Origin: Sorex araneus | Taxonomy: Eukaryota > Chordata > Mammalia > Eulipotyphla > Soricidae | Length of the DNA: 64,000 bases | Assembly (NCBI RefSeq): GCF_027595985.1 | Contig: NC_073303.1 | Location: 184,059,470-184,123,469 of the forward strand | Direction: 5' to 3' | In this document: positions 48,131 through 58,689 of the stretch, piece by piece | Layout: every line of letters starts with the position of its first letter | Position numbering within the stretch: position 1 is the stretch's first letter | Made by a program: the position numbers and the translations under genes | The notes under the pieces: model-generated | Seen by the model: only the letters and a program-made list of their open reading frames with translations | What the model was told of the DNA's origin: nothing | Databases searched by the model: none

Positions 48131-48589
48131 TTCTTTTGTAACAATAAGTATATTAACTTAAAACAACATATTTGCATTATCATGAACTTCACTGATAGCC
48201 CAAAATAGGTCTCAATGAATTAAAATCAAGGTCTTAGCAGAGTGAGGCTGACTCCAGGGGGAATTCCAATTCCTTGACTTTTTTGTCTGTTAAAATCTGC
48301 CAATACACACCTTGACTTAAACCTTCTTATTCTCAAACTCAGTGATGGCTTTCCAAGCTCTCCCTGCATAGCATTACTCAGACACAGACATTTTAACATC
48401 TCTCTTCCATATTGAAGGAAGGACCTTTATAATGGCATTGGGCCCAATAGGTTGTTAGGATAGTATTCCCAGTTTCAGATGAGATGATTAGCAAACTTAA
48501 ATCTATCTCTTACCCTAAAGCTCTTTTAGTAACTATGGTAGGATATTCATAGAGTTCTAGTGTTTGAAGATGCTTATCTTTGAGGGTAA
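48131..48589. other. Unique intergenic DNA
   Basis: No gene or clear repeat. Confidence 0.4.
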
Positions 48590-49165
48590 GCAGAAGCAGA
48601 ACTCCCATGGCTGAAGACCTCCGGAGCCTAGCCACATGCTCAAGGCCCCTCTGCACACATTCAGACAAGGCTCACACATGAAGGTACCGGCAGAGGAACC
48701 CAGTTGTGCAGGACCTGGGGCTGAGACCTCCAAGCCTGCTCAGATCAGGACTGGGCCTCTTCCGCCCAGATTCCCCATTTTCCAGTAGTGAGGTGGTCAC
48801 ACCCAGGGACTGCTCCCGGTGCCCTGTAATCCCGTCAACAGCCAACATCCAGAGACTTAAAGCAAACTCCCAGACATCTTACAGTGACATCTTATAGCCT
48901 CCTTCTCCCTCTGGGAGAACCAGAAGACTACGAGAGTTTCCTGCCCACATGGGAGAGCCTTGCAAACATCCCATGGCATATTCATAAGCCAAAACCAGTG
49001 GCAATGCTGGGTCTCATTCCTTGACCCTGAAAGAGCCTCCACTGCGGCATCATTGGGAAGGACAAGTAAGGAGAGGCTTTTAAAATCTCAGGGCTAGGAC
49101 AAATGGAGACTTTTCTGAGACTGCTCGAGAAAATCGACAATCAATGGGATGATGATGATCTTTGA
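48590..49165 (+). repeat. Long composite SINE
   Basis: GAAGACCTCCGGAGCCTAGC start, CACACATGAAGGTACCGGC, TGAGACCTCCAAGCCTGCTC, GTGCCCTGTAATCCCG, GGGAGAACCAGAAGACTACG, CCTGAAAGAGCCTCCACTGC, CTCGAGAAAATCGACAATC and a short GATGATGATGAT tail. This copy shows the natural tail that is expanded at 3232-3292. Confidence 0.85.
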
Positions 49166-49997
49166 AGGTGTGAAATGGTTATTCTCCATTCTGTACTTAT
49201 TTATTGAAACATTAAGCAATAAGTCTTCTATGTAGAGATTTCAGAGTTCCCTACCACCTGGATCTCTGAAATAATACTATTGTTCTAGGGATTTTAATTC
49301 GGTTAAACCTAGGTTTTACAAAAATATATTCTCAAAATACAATCATAACACAAAAAAAGACCTTAATCAAAATATTGCACTAAATTTCAAAGAGGTGTAT
49401 GAGTTTTTGTTAGATTCACTACAGAAACCAGTGAAACAAGACTTAAGTTCAGGCAGATTATTTAATAAATAATTCTAGGAAATGCAAATGAGGCACCAGG
49501 GATTGTGTATGTGAAAGAGAGAAAATTAATTTTAAAAATTCACTAACTCAAAGCAATACTGAAAGCAATTGAAGCTCTATCTCATAGTGCATTAAAACAA
49601 ACCAAAAAAGGGACTAGGTAATGCACATTGAAACATTCCATTAAGAAGCTGAGGATGCTGGGTGTTTTGTTGGTTTTTTTTTTACTGTCTCATATTCTTG
49701 GTTTGTAGTTATCTCCAAGCAAATGAATTGAAGTAGTATCAGATTTACTAGACAATGGAAGAGTGTTCCTTTGAAGAAGCTGGCACAAACCGCCAGAGAG
49801 AAAAGAATATTAACATAAGTTAATACATAATGTCAAGTGAGGAAACTCTTGCAATGCAGGGAACTGTGGAAGTCACACTGATAAATTCTATAGAGGTGTA
49901 AAAAGATGTGCATATATACCATTGCCACATATCTGCTCTTCTTTTTTTAATTCACAGACATCCTTGAATAAGTGCATTTATTACTTTAGGATGTGTG
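49166..49997. other. Unique AT-rich intergenic DNA
   Basis: Nothing supportable seen. Confidence 0.4.
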
Positions 49998-50292
49998 GAA
50001 TGATTGTGCCCCTCACCTTAAAATTCACATACTGAAGTCATAATGCCTGGTGTAAAGGATTTTAAAGGTAGAACTTTTAGAATGTAATTAAGTCATAAGA
50101 ATGAAGTATTGAGTAGATAAAACTGATGTTTAAATAAAATGGTCTCTCTTTCTCTGGTTTGGAGGTATGGCAAGATAATAACTGACAGCTGGGAAAATTG
50201 TGGCCTCATTAAGAATCCAACCATATTGGAACATTGATCTCAAATATTCAGGTTCTAAGACTGAAGAAAATAATGTTTGTATAAAGAAACTT
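49998..50292 (+). repeat. Ancient MaLR-type LTR remnant
   Basis: Block order resembles mammalian MLT1/MST LTRs: ATTGTGCCCCTCACCTTAAA, AATTCACATACTGAAGTCAT, an AATTAAGTCATAAG block, and near the end GATCTCAAATATTCAGGTTC then TAAGACTGAAGAAAATAATG. Strongly diverged and shared across placental mammals in general, unlike the young elements around it. Confidence 0.55.
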
Positions 50293-50439
50293 TCTCTTTT
50301 TTATTTTTATATAACAGCTGGAAGTGACAAAGACAAGGAAGTAAGTACAACATCTTTATGAAGACTCTGGAAAGAAAGATCAATTAAATTACAATTTATG
50401 TTGAGGCCATAATAACATAGTAAATATGAACCTTTTTTT

Positions 50440-50608
50440 CTCTCTCTTTTTTTGGTCATACCTGGTGATGCTCAAGGGATACTCCTGCCTCTGCACTCAG
50501 GAATTACTCCTGGGGGTGCTCAGGGGACCATATGGGATACTGGAAATAGAACCTGGGCCGGCCCTGTGCAAGGCAAAAGCCCTACCGGCTGTGCTATGCT
50601 CCAGTCCA
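50440..50608 (-). repeat. Short shrew SINE
   Basis: TTTTTGGTCATACCTGGTGA, CAGGAATTACTCCTGGGGGT, GCCGGCCCTGTGCAAGGC, GCTGTGCTATGCTCCAG. Confidence 0.92.
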
Positions 50609-50759
50609 GCATTTTTAAAATAAATTCTTACCCATTTATAATCGTCTTACATTTTACACCCAATTCTGAATGGCTTGGTGTAGGATAACATAGCCTCAGG
50701 TAGTTTAGGTTTATTGGGTTACTCCCATCACAGTGCTACCATTCCTCTGTGTTTATTTG

Positions 50760-51700
50760 TATCTTCTTTCTTAGTGTTCTGTTGACTGGTAAATATTGTT
50801 TTTTCTCTTTTCCTTGAGTCCTCTGCATAGTTGATTCAGAGCAATGTCCTTTTGTATGGGCACAGGAAGACTGTAGCAAATGCTATGCTTTTGTAACCTG
50901 GGAGTCATTTGACTCTACACGATATTGTCCTCCTGGGCATCTGTTCTCTCGACCTAAGCCTCAGTTGCCATTACTTCCTAGCACCCCCAAAAGCAGGGTC
51001 CCAAAGAGGGGACGGACCCAGGGCAAGCAGTGAGTTGTGTGCCACCCTGGCATCGAGATGCGCGTAGCCAAAGTGCCTAATGCTTAATTATAAGTTAAGA
51101 GCTTGGTCATGGACAAATACTGTCATGATCCAAAAAGTAATAACTAGATTTGGACCCTGCTAGGGTTAGGAATGATTAGTCTGGCCTGAGTGCTGTAGTC
51201 TGAGTCTGTGGCAAGATGTTTGCCAGGAGAGCTGCCTTGTAAACCTCAATGTATCTCTTGCTTTGTCCATACAAAAATAACTAGTATTAAGATGTTAATT
51301 AGTGTTTGGACTACAGAAAGGAGAAAACCCCCTTAAGAGGTATTTTGCCTGCTGACAGTAGAGAAGGGCTTTGGAATGCCCTTAGGTAGCCTTTGAACCT
51401 GAGGGCCCTCAGGAAGGGCTTTCTTATGTTGATTTTGCTACCTGGTTGTGTGTATCCTAGGGGCAAGGGCAAGAGAGAAAAAGGGAGGAGAGAGACAAGA
51501 GAGGGGCTACAGCAGATTGAGAGGATGGAGCTAGGAGTGCGGGATATGAGAAAGATGGAAGATTGAATAAACGGTAACTAATCAGCAACCAGCTTGGTCC
51601 TCGTTCTTCCTTCATCAGTCTTTGACCAATGGCCATCCCTATCTAGCCCATACACTGCGGTTCCAGAGCACCGAACACGGACGGACACTGAGACAGAGTC
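50760..51700 (+). mobile_element. Decayed partial copy of element C
   Basis: Reverse-complement counterpart of about 6790-7300. Shared blocks include CAGGGTCCCAAAGAGGGGAC, CCCAGGGCAAGCAGTGAGTT, CACCCTGGCATCGAGATGCG and GCTTGGTCATGGACAAATAC. The right part (51460-51700) has an AATAAA signal and a U5-like, CpG-containing end (ACCGAACACGGACGGACACT). It lacks the purine-tract/LTR junction seen in the first copy. Boundaries are approximate. Confidence 0.65.
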
Positions 51701-51949
51701 GCCCGAAGAGCCCATGAGTGCACATGCCCTTCTGCATGCTTAATTTTTTTATAGCTCGGCGATTACCTTTATCTGATTTCTGCTTACTGTGCCTCATGAT
51801 TTTAATTTTTATTTGCTCTTATCATCAGGCAGCGAAACACCATGAAGTATTACAATGAAAGCCTCCAATTCACATACAACATTTTCTGCTATAATATTTT
51901 GGAAACTCCTTTGGCTTGATGCTTGATCATCAGATGTTCCAAATCAATA

Positions 51950-52095
51950 TGATGTAGGCAGGTAGATAGGGAAAGGCCCTTGGCAATGAAACTTAGATTA
52001 TCAAAGTCTCTAGGAAGGAGAATCCTGAGACTGACCTACCCTGTGAATACAGAAAACAGACCTGATGAGACCTTCAGCCGACCCTGAGGAGGTTG
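51950..52095 (+). repeat. Old solo LTR, 5' portion (host of element B)
   Basis: TGATGTAGGCAGGTAGATAG matches the U3 start of element B's LTR but in the opposite orientation and diverged. It stops at GGAGGTTG, where element B is inserted, and continues at 59381. Confidence 0.85.
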
Positions 52096-52786
52096 TGATG
52101 TCGGTGGGCCCCACGGGTGACTTTCGTGAAGCGGGGAGGAGAAAGACGGTCACTTTCTCTCCAACCGCCTCTAACACCCGGAACCCAGGGTAACTGGGTT
52201 CTTGTCTCGCTCGCGGAAAAGAATTTCAGGAGTAGACAAGCAGTGAAGTAAATAGATTTTATTCAGAGGTTTCTGAGGGAGGGAGGAAGGGATAAGTGAG
52301 AGAGTGATAGTAAGAATAACGCGCTCAAAGGAGAACACGGGCTTCTCCAAGAGTGGAGGAAGCTCTACACACATCCTAGCACTGGACACGAAAGCATGAA
52401 AGTACACATCTCAAGAGGGGGAGATGCGGGCGACACATGTGCTCGGCCACATGGCACAAGCAGCACATGGGCTCAGGCAGCATATGCGCGCACTTCCTTT
52501 GTTCAAGGTGGCCTTTATAGGGTTTCTCCAACCTGCCCCCACGTGGGGGCTTCTTCCCAGGTAAAAGTCCGTTGCTAAGGAGGTTACTAGGGAGGTTGGG
52601 AGTGGTGATGGCCTTCTTTGGGGAACCCCCTGGGGAGGGGTCTGTTGTCCTCAGGGTCTGCTGATGGTTTCTTCCGGGTCTTTTGTTTTCTTGAATCTGC
52701 ACATCTTAAGAGTCCCCTTCCCAGAGACTCTGTTAAATCTCAATTTTCATTGCCAAGGGCCTTTCCCTACCTACCTGCCTACATCA
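52096..52786 (-). repeat. 3' LTR of element B
   Basis: On the minus strand a TATAAAGG box (52512-52519) and an AATAAA signal (52258-52263) lie about 250 bp apart. All open frames inside are duplicated exactly in the other LTR. Confidence 0.94.
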
Positions 52787-52806
52787 TATTCCCCCCTAGA
52801 GATTTC
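52787..52806 (-). other. Polypurine tract of element B
   Basis: The minus strand reads GAAATCTCTAGGGGGGAATA directly before TGATGTAGG of the 3' LTR. A nearly identical 16-base piece recurs in the leader at 58585-58600. Confidence 0.75.
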
Positions 52807-53279
52807 ACCACCTTAAATCTTTAAGGGGAAAATGGTCGGTGATCCATCTTCTGAAGCTGCTTCATGCTGACAGAGGGGCGCAGACTCTGCCTATGTAAGG
52901 GGTGAAACCTCATGCTACCTTATGTGCCCCAGGCAATGAACTGGTTGGGATCCTGAAGTTATCTGAAAGAAAAGATCAGATCAATTAGACTGAGGGATGG
53001 CACTTTGAAATGATTAGACTCTGGAGATGTGGAAGGTCCTTTCTGACCTAGTAAGGACAAAATAGTTTGCTGTCTTAGGAAACATAAGAGTTAAAGCAAC
53101 AGAACCCAAAGCAACATAATGCCATACCCATTTCTGTCATAAAAAACAATGGAAAAGAATAACTGCTTCACCCATTGGTTGATAGAAAATGACTTCCTAT
53201 GTCCAGATTTTTCTAGTGGCCTAGAAGCACCACACCACTTCTCAGGTTGGAAAAGCTACCCATCCACTGAAGCTGTCAT

Positions 53280-53810
53280 TTGGAAGCAGTAGATGTTTAT
53301 ACCTTGAATATGAGCGTTTGATCATTTACATGATGTCAAGCTGCCAATCCTCTCCTTGGTAAATTCCTTGAAGTTACAAGTGTTAGGAAAGGAGGCCCAC
53401 GATTCATCAATGAAACAGAAAGCACAGTTCTGAGTTCCTTCCCATGAAAGATGGCTTTCACTAGTGTTGGAAGCTTAGTGTAACCCTTTATCTATCAATT
53501 TCCTTTTGAAAACCTTGTTCCAATGCCTATTGTTCCTCTTTTGCAGAGTATCTTAGATGAGTATTCTCTGGATGGGGTATTAATCCCATGATGGAACGAG
53601 AATTAAGAGCTGTTAAAATTCTAGTTCTCTCCAAATGACTGTGTTCATAGAACTAAAAGTGAATACTTAGAACCAGTTTAGATGTCCACACTTGGCACTG
53701 TAGCCAATTGACAGGTTGGGGGAAAGCAATTAATTCTGCACTTTGAGCTGAGGTTCCCCCCACTAAAGCTCTGGCTTCCAATACCCTGGTCAGACTAGTG
53801 ACAGCATCTT
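53280..53810 (-). pseudogene. Decayed pol (RNase H to integrase) of element B
   Basis: Translating the minus strand gives a GGTSAQSAELIA segment (about 53715-53765), typical of the class-I RNase H helix that recruits substrate. Further on are GEDWQLDI and YKHLLL (about 53290-53370), which match the start of the integrase catalytic core around its first Asp. The order is the normal pol order. Stop codons and frame changes lie between and inside the blocks, so no enzyme can be made. It is diverged from betaretroviral integrase in element A. Confidence 0.6.
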
Positions 53811-55137
53811 CAACATTGAGTCTCACAGACTAGACTGCTTACTTTACAGTCAGTAAAACACATTGTACCTGAATTATCCAAAAGGGATACCTTTTAGATC
53901 AAGATTAGAATACATTTACTAGATTACTCTGTAGAATTTGAATCTGATTCTTTAAAAAGCAAGTTACAGAAACATGGTTTTCTCTCCACCTTCATTTTAA
54001 AATTTGCCTGATGGCTTAACAAATCTGACTTGTTCTTTTGCATAAATACAGCAAGATTGGAGAACTCTCCATTTGGGGTACCCCATTATTTACTGAGAAG
54101 TCCTGGGGGTTGGCTAAAGACAGGAGGCACACCAATAATGGCATTAATTCTACGTGGCACGTCAGAGTTACCCAGGCCTGGCCATAAATGTCCCACGATG
54201 AACTGGATGGTCTCGAGCCTTCAGGTTGAACTGGAGGTGGCCTTTTCCGTAGATGCATCCTAGCAGAAAGGAGTCCATCCCCTCCCTTCTTCAGGGCTGA
54301 GAGAGATCCTGGTTTCCAGGGTTTTTCTTGATGCTGAGTAGGCCCAGATTGTGTCAGTCACACAGATTGCCGGATTTCTCATTTTCCATAGCAGTGATGA
54401 TTTCCATTCTTTCCTTGAGCCAGCCGGCCTCTAGGGTCTCCCTGAGGTTTGTAGGGTACTTGAAACAGTACCTGTTAAATACCTGCTCCTGTCATTTAGA
54501 CCAATCCCTTGACTGTTTCCCTGAAAGAGGGCTTTGGGGTCCCATAACTGATTTTCCTGTCTGCATGAGGGGTAGACCCTATTACAGAGAGGAAAGACTT
54601 TTGTCTGGATTTATGCAAACCAACATAGTGCCATGAAGCATCAAAAACATACTGAAGGTACAAAAGAAGAGAAAAGCAAACATTTCACTTTACTCACAGT
54701 GAGATGCAACACACCCATTTGTTGTGGGTCCTAGTCAAAGAAGCTAAAATCTGTAGAGGAAAAGTGTACAATTTAACATCATATTTAACCCATTCAATCC
54801 CATGTTGAAAACCTTGACTTCCTATTAATGAGAGCACTGTACTGGAAGTCCAGTGTACAGTTAAACATGTCTAATTCATTTAATCCCATTTGAAAAACCC
54901 TTGATTTTCCGCAATTTTTGAAGAATTCAATTATCTAAGAGCACTGTAACAGGAGTCCAGACAATCCATCCAATATCTCTTCCATAAATCCTACCAAAAA
55001 ACATACTAGAACAATTCTGCATGTGATTTAAAGAGTTTCTTAAAACAGTGATCAGTTTCTTTCCTTCAAACACAACCTCAAACCTTCTACACTTCCCTTT
55101 ATGTTCATTCTGTCCTGTAACTTTCCTTCAACTCATT
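53811..55137 (-). other. Undetermined interior of element B
   Basis: Short open pieces occur (for example 54016-54258 minus), but I could not assign them to gag, pol or env with confidence. Confidence 0.35.
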
Positions 55138-56665
55138 TCAAAATCAACTTCACTTTAACAGGATTCCTTTCCTTTTTCCAACTGATGATATCTGCATCCA
55201 TTATCTTTCTGACTTAAGACATACATCTATATTCTTTATAGTCCCACAAGTTTAAACTCCTATTTTACTGAACTCAGTACAACATGATTTCCCAAATTTG
55301 GACACTAGTTATCAATCATTTCATTTAACATGACAAAACTACTTTCAGTGTTATTTCAAAAGCATTAGGTCAGTTCTATAGATATTCAACAACTTTAAAG
55401 ATGCTCACAACTAAAGTTCTTACAACATATTCATTGGGCAAAGGTTCATTCCACATTAGAAATTAACCAGGAGACATCTTAGAATTCTGATTTCTAGGAA
55501 AACACAAATATAAAGATTAAAACACTCATAGATTACCATAAAATATTAAGGATCTCACACTTGCATACAAACTTCTCTGTGATGGTCAGAGCTAGATATG
55601 ATACCTGGTGACAAAGCTTTGCAATGAATAAAGTTATCAGAATAATAACATGCATTTTCATGTACTGGACAGACTGATTTAACAATAGTCAGTAAAATTT
55701 CCCACATTTTCCATGAAATACTCCATTCTTATCTCAAACTTTAACCAAGGCCCAATGCTATGGCTTCAGACTATCAGGCTAACACCTGAGATTAATCTGT
55801 TATAATTCTTTGCTGAGTACCTCTAGAAATTTTAGTTACCAAAAGTCTCAGATCAAATAAAACACTTGTAGAATAAATTTTACAACCAATTTTATAACTC
55901 TAGAAACTCATATTTTAACTAAACCATTACTCTTCAAACCTGTTTTTGACCACAACTATTTCAGCTCACATTCTAATAATCTAATATAGATGCATATGTA
56001 CATTGACACAACGGCATAACCTTTAAACCATCATTTTTTATGAAACATGAGTAAACCTTCTTTGGCTTAAGTTCAATAGTTCTTGTACCTTAGTTATTTC
56101 AAATCATGAGCTTTCTAACAATTGCACAATACAAACATGCTTTCTGACACAGAAAGAGCCCTTTATTTTTTAACTAAACTTTGATAATAGCATAGAAAAA
56201 ACACTTGGACTGTCAATGTTTGTGGAAACATAAGAAAACTATTTTGATGGCTTCTGTACCTCTGTTTGTAAACTGGCTAAATTCCTCATTAAGATTGGCT
56301 GAATCTTGTAAAATAAAGCCTTGCATCCTCTGAACGCTTTATTTCACTTTAGTTTTAGGCACTACTTCTGCAGCTCTTCCTAGATAGTAGATTCTGAAGT
56401 TCAGATGAATTACAACTGTAATAGCCATTAATGTTCTTCCAATAAGAAATCCAGATTGAGAATTTTGCCTTCTCTGTAGGCTCAACATTCTGATAAGAAA
56501 TCTTTGTTTAAAACCTTGTCTAACAAGTTCCAAAAACACTTCAACCCTTTAAATTGCTGGACTACATATCACTTTGATCTCTCGTGATGATCTTGCTTTC
56601 CCTGGTCTAATTTTTACTGCTGATTTTCACTCTGGCTCCAACACTCAAGTTCAAGTGTTCCACAT

Positions 56666-56697
<32 letters not shown>

Positions 56698-57105
56698 TGA
56701 ACTTACTAACAAAAACACCACTACATGTGCACATGTATACATTTGATCGATCGATCTGACCCTTCAAAAAAATGGCAGGGAGAGGACTGACAGACTGAGA
56801 AAGGAAGGAGAAGTCCCCAGGGCAAAGTTAAGCCCTGTCGGCCGATTGGGAACATTGCTCCCCGTTTCTCTGCCTGACCAGCCAGTTTCCTGCTTGTTAA
56901 AAATGGGTCAAGAAAGCGCTTTTGTTGATACAAGCCGGCAAAACTATGACCAAGTTGTTGAAACTTAAGGTTGCCAGATGTTACCATTTTAAGATCAAGA
57001 TTACTTCTGAGGCAGGGAGCTAGTATCTTCTTATCAAATGTGGGGGTAAACCACCTTAGTGACACACTTCTTCGTTCTTGATATTAAATCCTTCTCTGCT
57101 TTGAT
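55138..57105 (-). other. AT-rich core shared with element A
   Basis: Counterpart of 36028-38230. Relative to element A it has about 130 extra bases near 56885-57020 and a different middle at 55590-55790. It includes a (GACA)n run at 56668-56696. It starts just downstream of the matrix remnant in proviral sense, the same place as in element A. Confidence 0.75.
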
Positions 57106-57340
57106 AATCCTACTTCTTTCATTACTTGCAAAAGATCTGACTGCAAAATGGTCTGGTAATGCAAACTGCCATTCACTGGCCATCTTTCCCCATGCTCTAG
57201 ATTATATTCAAGCCATATGGTGTTACAGAGGTCGACAAGATATTCCTTATTTAAACTATCTAGCTGGAGGCTCTTCCAATGTTTTAATTTAACAAGCAAC
57301 CCAGAGGGGAATTTTTAGGTACTGAAGTTGAGTTGCCCAT
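57084..57340 (-). pseudogene. Truncated class-I gag matrix remnant, element B
   Basis: A start codon at 57340 reads MGNS, a myristoylation-type Gag start. That frame closes after a few codons. The continuing frame (57084-57299) carries a Cys-x-x-x-x-W-L-x-Y-x-L then G-x-x-W-P-x-N-G-S pattern, which I recognise as class-I (gamma-like) matrix. The frames are out of register, so the gene is broken near its start, and nothing downstream resembles capsid. It differs clearly from the betaretroviral matrix of element A. Confidence 0.65.
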
Positions 57341-57439
57341 GTTCTTTTGCGTACCAGAAACAACCTAGGGAAGAGACAAAACCTAAGACAGGATGGTTCT
57401 TGAGCAAAAACTACTCTCCAGGGCTTCGCTTCGGCCTCT

Positions 57440-57875
57440 CCCAAGGGGACTCTAACCCCTCGTAGTGGCCTTGGCCATTCCCGAGGGGACTCTAACCCCC
57501 CAAGTATTGGCCTACGCTTTGGCCTCTCCCGAGGGGACTCTAACCCCCCGAGTATTGGCCTACGCTTTGGCCTCTCCCGAGGGGACTCTAACCCCCCGAG
57601 TATTGGCCTACACTTTGGCCTCTCCCGAGGGGACTCTAACCCCTCGTAGTGGCCTTGGCCATTCCCGAGGGGACTCTAACCCCCCGAGTATTGGCCTACG
57701 GTTTGGCCTCTCCCGAGGGGACTCTAACCCCCCGAGTATTGGCCTACGCTTTGGCCTCTCCCGAGGGGACTCTAACCCCCCGAGTATTGGCCTACACTTT
57801 GGCCTCTCCCGAGGGGACTCTAACCCCTCGTAGTGGCCTTGGCCATTTCCCGAGGGGACTCTAACCCCCCGAGTA
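57440..57875 (-). repeat. Higher-order tandem hairpin array in element B leader
   Basis: Units of 48 bp (GAGGGGACTCTAACCCCCCG then a TATTGGCCTACG part) and 40 bp (same start, then TCGTAGTGGCCTTGGCC) are arranged short-long-long-long. Short units begin at 57440, 57624 and 57808, exactly 184 bp apart, so the array is a higher-order repeat. The third long unit of each block shares a TACACTTTGG variant. CGAGGGG and CCCCTCG in each short unit can pair around a 7-base loop. The array lies between the primer site and gag, where retroviral packaging and dimerisation signals normally are. Confidence 0.93.
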
Positions 57876-57879
57876 TGGG

Positions 57880-58668
57880 CCCTCACTCAGAGGCTCATTG
57901 GATTTGGACCGTCTCCATCAATGGCCTCTGCTTCTGCCGCAGGCGTCCCTGGGCAGGCCTGGCACCGGGCAGACCCACAGCTGTGTGCCCGAGCCGAACC
58001 TAATGCTGTGGTCTTAAAGAAACCCTGCTCCTTGAAAGAAGTTCTGCCTTTCTTAGCTTGCTACATCTTCCCTGCTTTTACCTTTTTTTTTCTTCAGTCT
58101 CACTTTGTCTAGAGCTAAACATGCTGGCTGCCTTCATTAGCATTACAATCGACCTCTAGCTAATCCTTTAATCGGACAGCGACTGGGTGGGGAAAGGATG
58201 TTCTACCTGGATGTTGATTCACTTTAGTTTCCCGGATTATTCTCACTAGTGGGCTTCCCTCCCATTCCTCCCATAGTGAACAGTGACGCGAGACAGACAA
58301 AGGAGGGGTGCCTCTTTGCAGAGACCACTCAGATGCTTGCCTGGCCGGTGGAGAACTTAGCCTTAGTGGTTCAGCATTGTGACTTGCGACCGGCAGCTAT
58401 GCCAGTACCACCCTTGACCGTATGTTCTCCGTGGAATCGCAGGCAGCGCACTCGAGCTCCGTGACTTAGAGGGACTTTAAGAGTGCCAGGTCGTGGAGCC
58501 ACAAAATCACGCCTGATAGGAGGACCTATCAGGGTGCTCATGCACACACACATTCACACAGAGGTTATCACATTCCTCCCTCATCCCCCCTAGAGATTTC
58601 CAAGGGAGCATACATCCACAGCAGATTTTCCACAGATTACCTCCTTCCTCGTGGATTTCTTCACTGCT
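57880..58668 (-). other. Leader region of element B
   Basis: About 0.8 kb between the tandem array and the primer site, richer in CpG than the proviral interior. No conserved protein frame. Includes the purine-tract-like piece at 58585-58600. Confidence 0.5.
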
Positions 58669-58686
58669 GTCCCTTCGTGGTCGCCA
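58669..58686 (-). other. Primer binding site, arginine-tRNA type
   Basis: The minus strand reads TGGCGACCACGAAGGGAC three bases after the 5' LTR. From memory this is complementary to the 3' end of mammalian tRNA-Arg (CCG), with all 18 bases pairing. Confidence 0.8.
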
Positions 58687-58689
58687 AAA

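Noticed and set aside
52376..52702. 108-codon frame, duplicated exactly at 58970-59296
   Set aside because: Inside the LTR. I considered an LTR-encoded accessory protein as in MMTV, but there is no membrane anchor or known motif, and the old related LTR does not preserve it.
57465..57886. Long open frames on both strands over the tandem array
   Set aside because: They arise from repetition of 48-bp units (a multiple of three) without stops; no protein family is seen and both strands are open.
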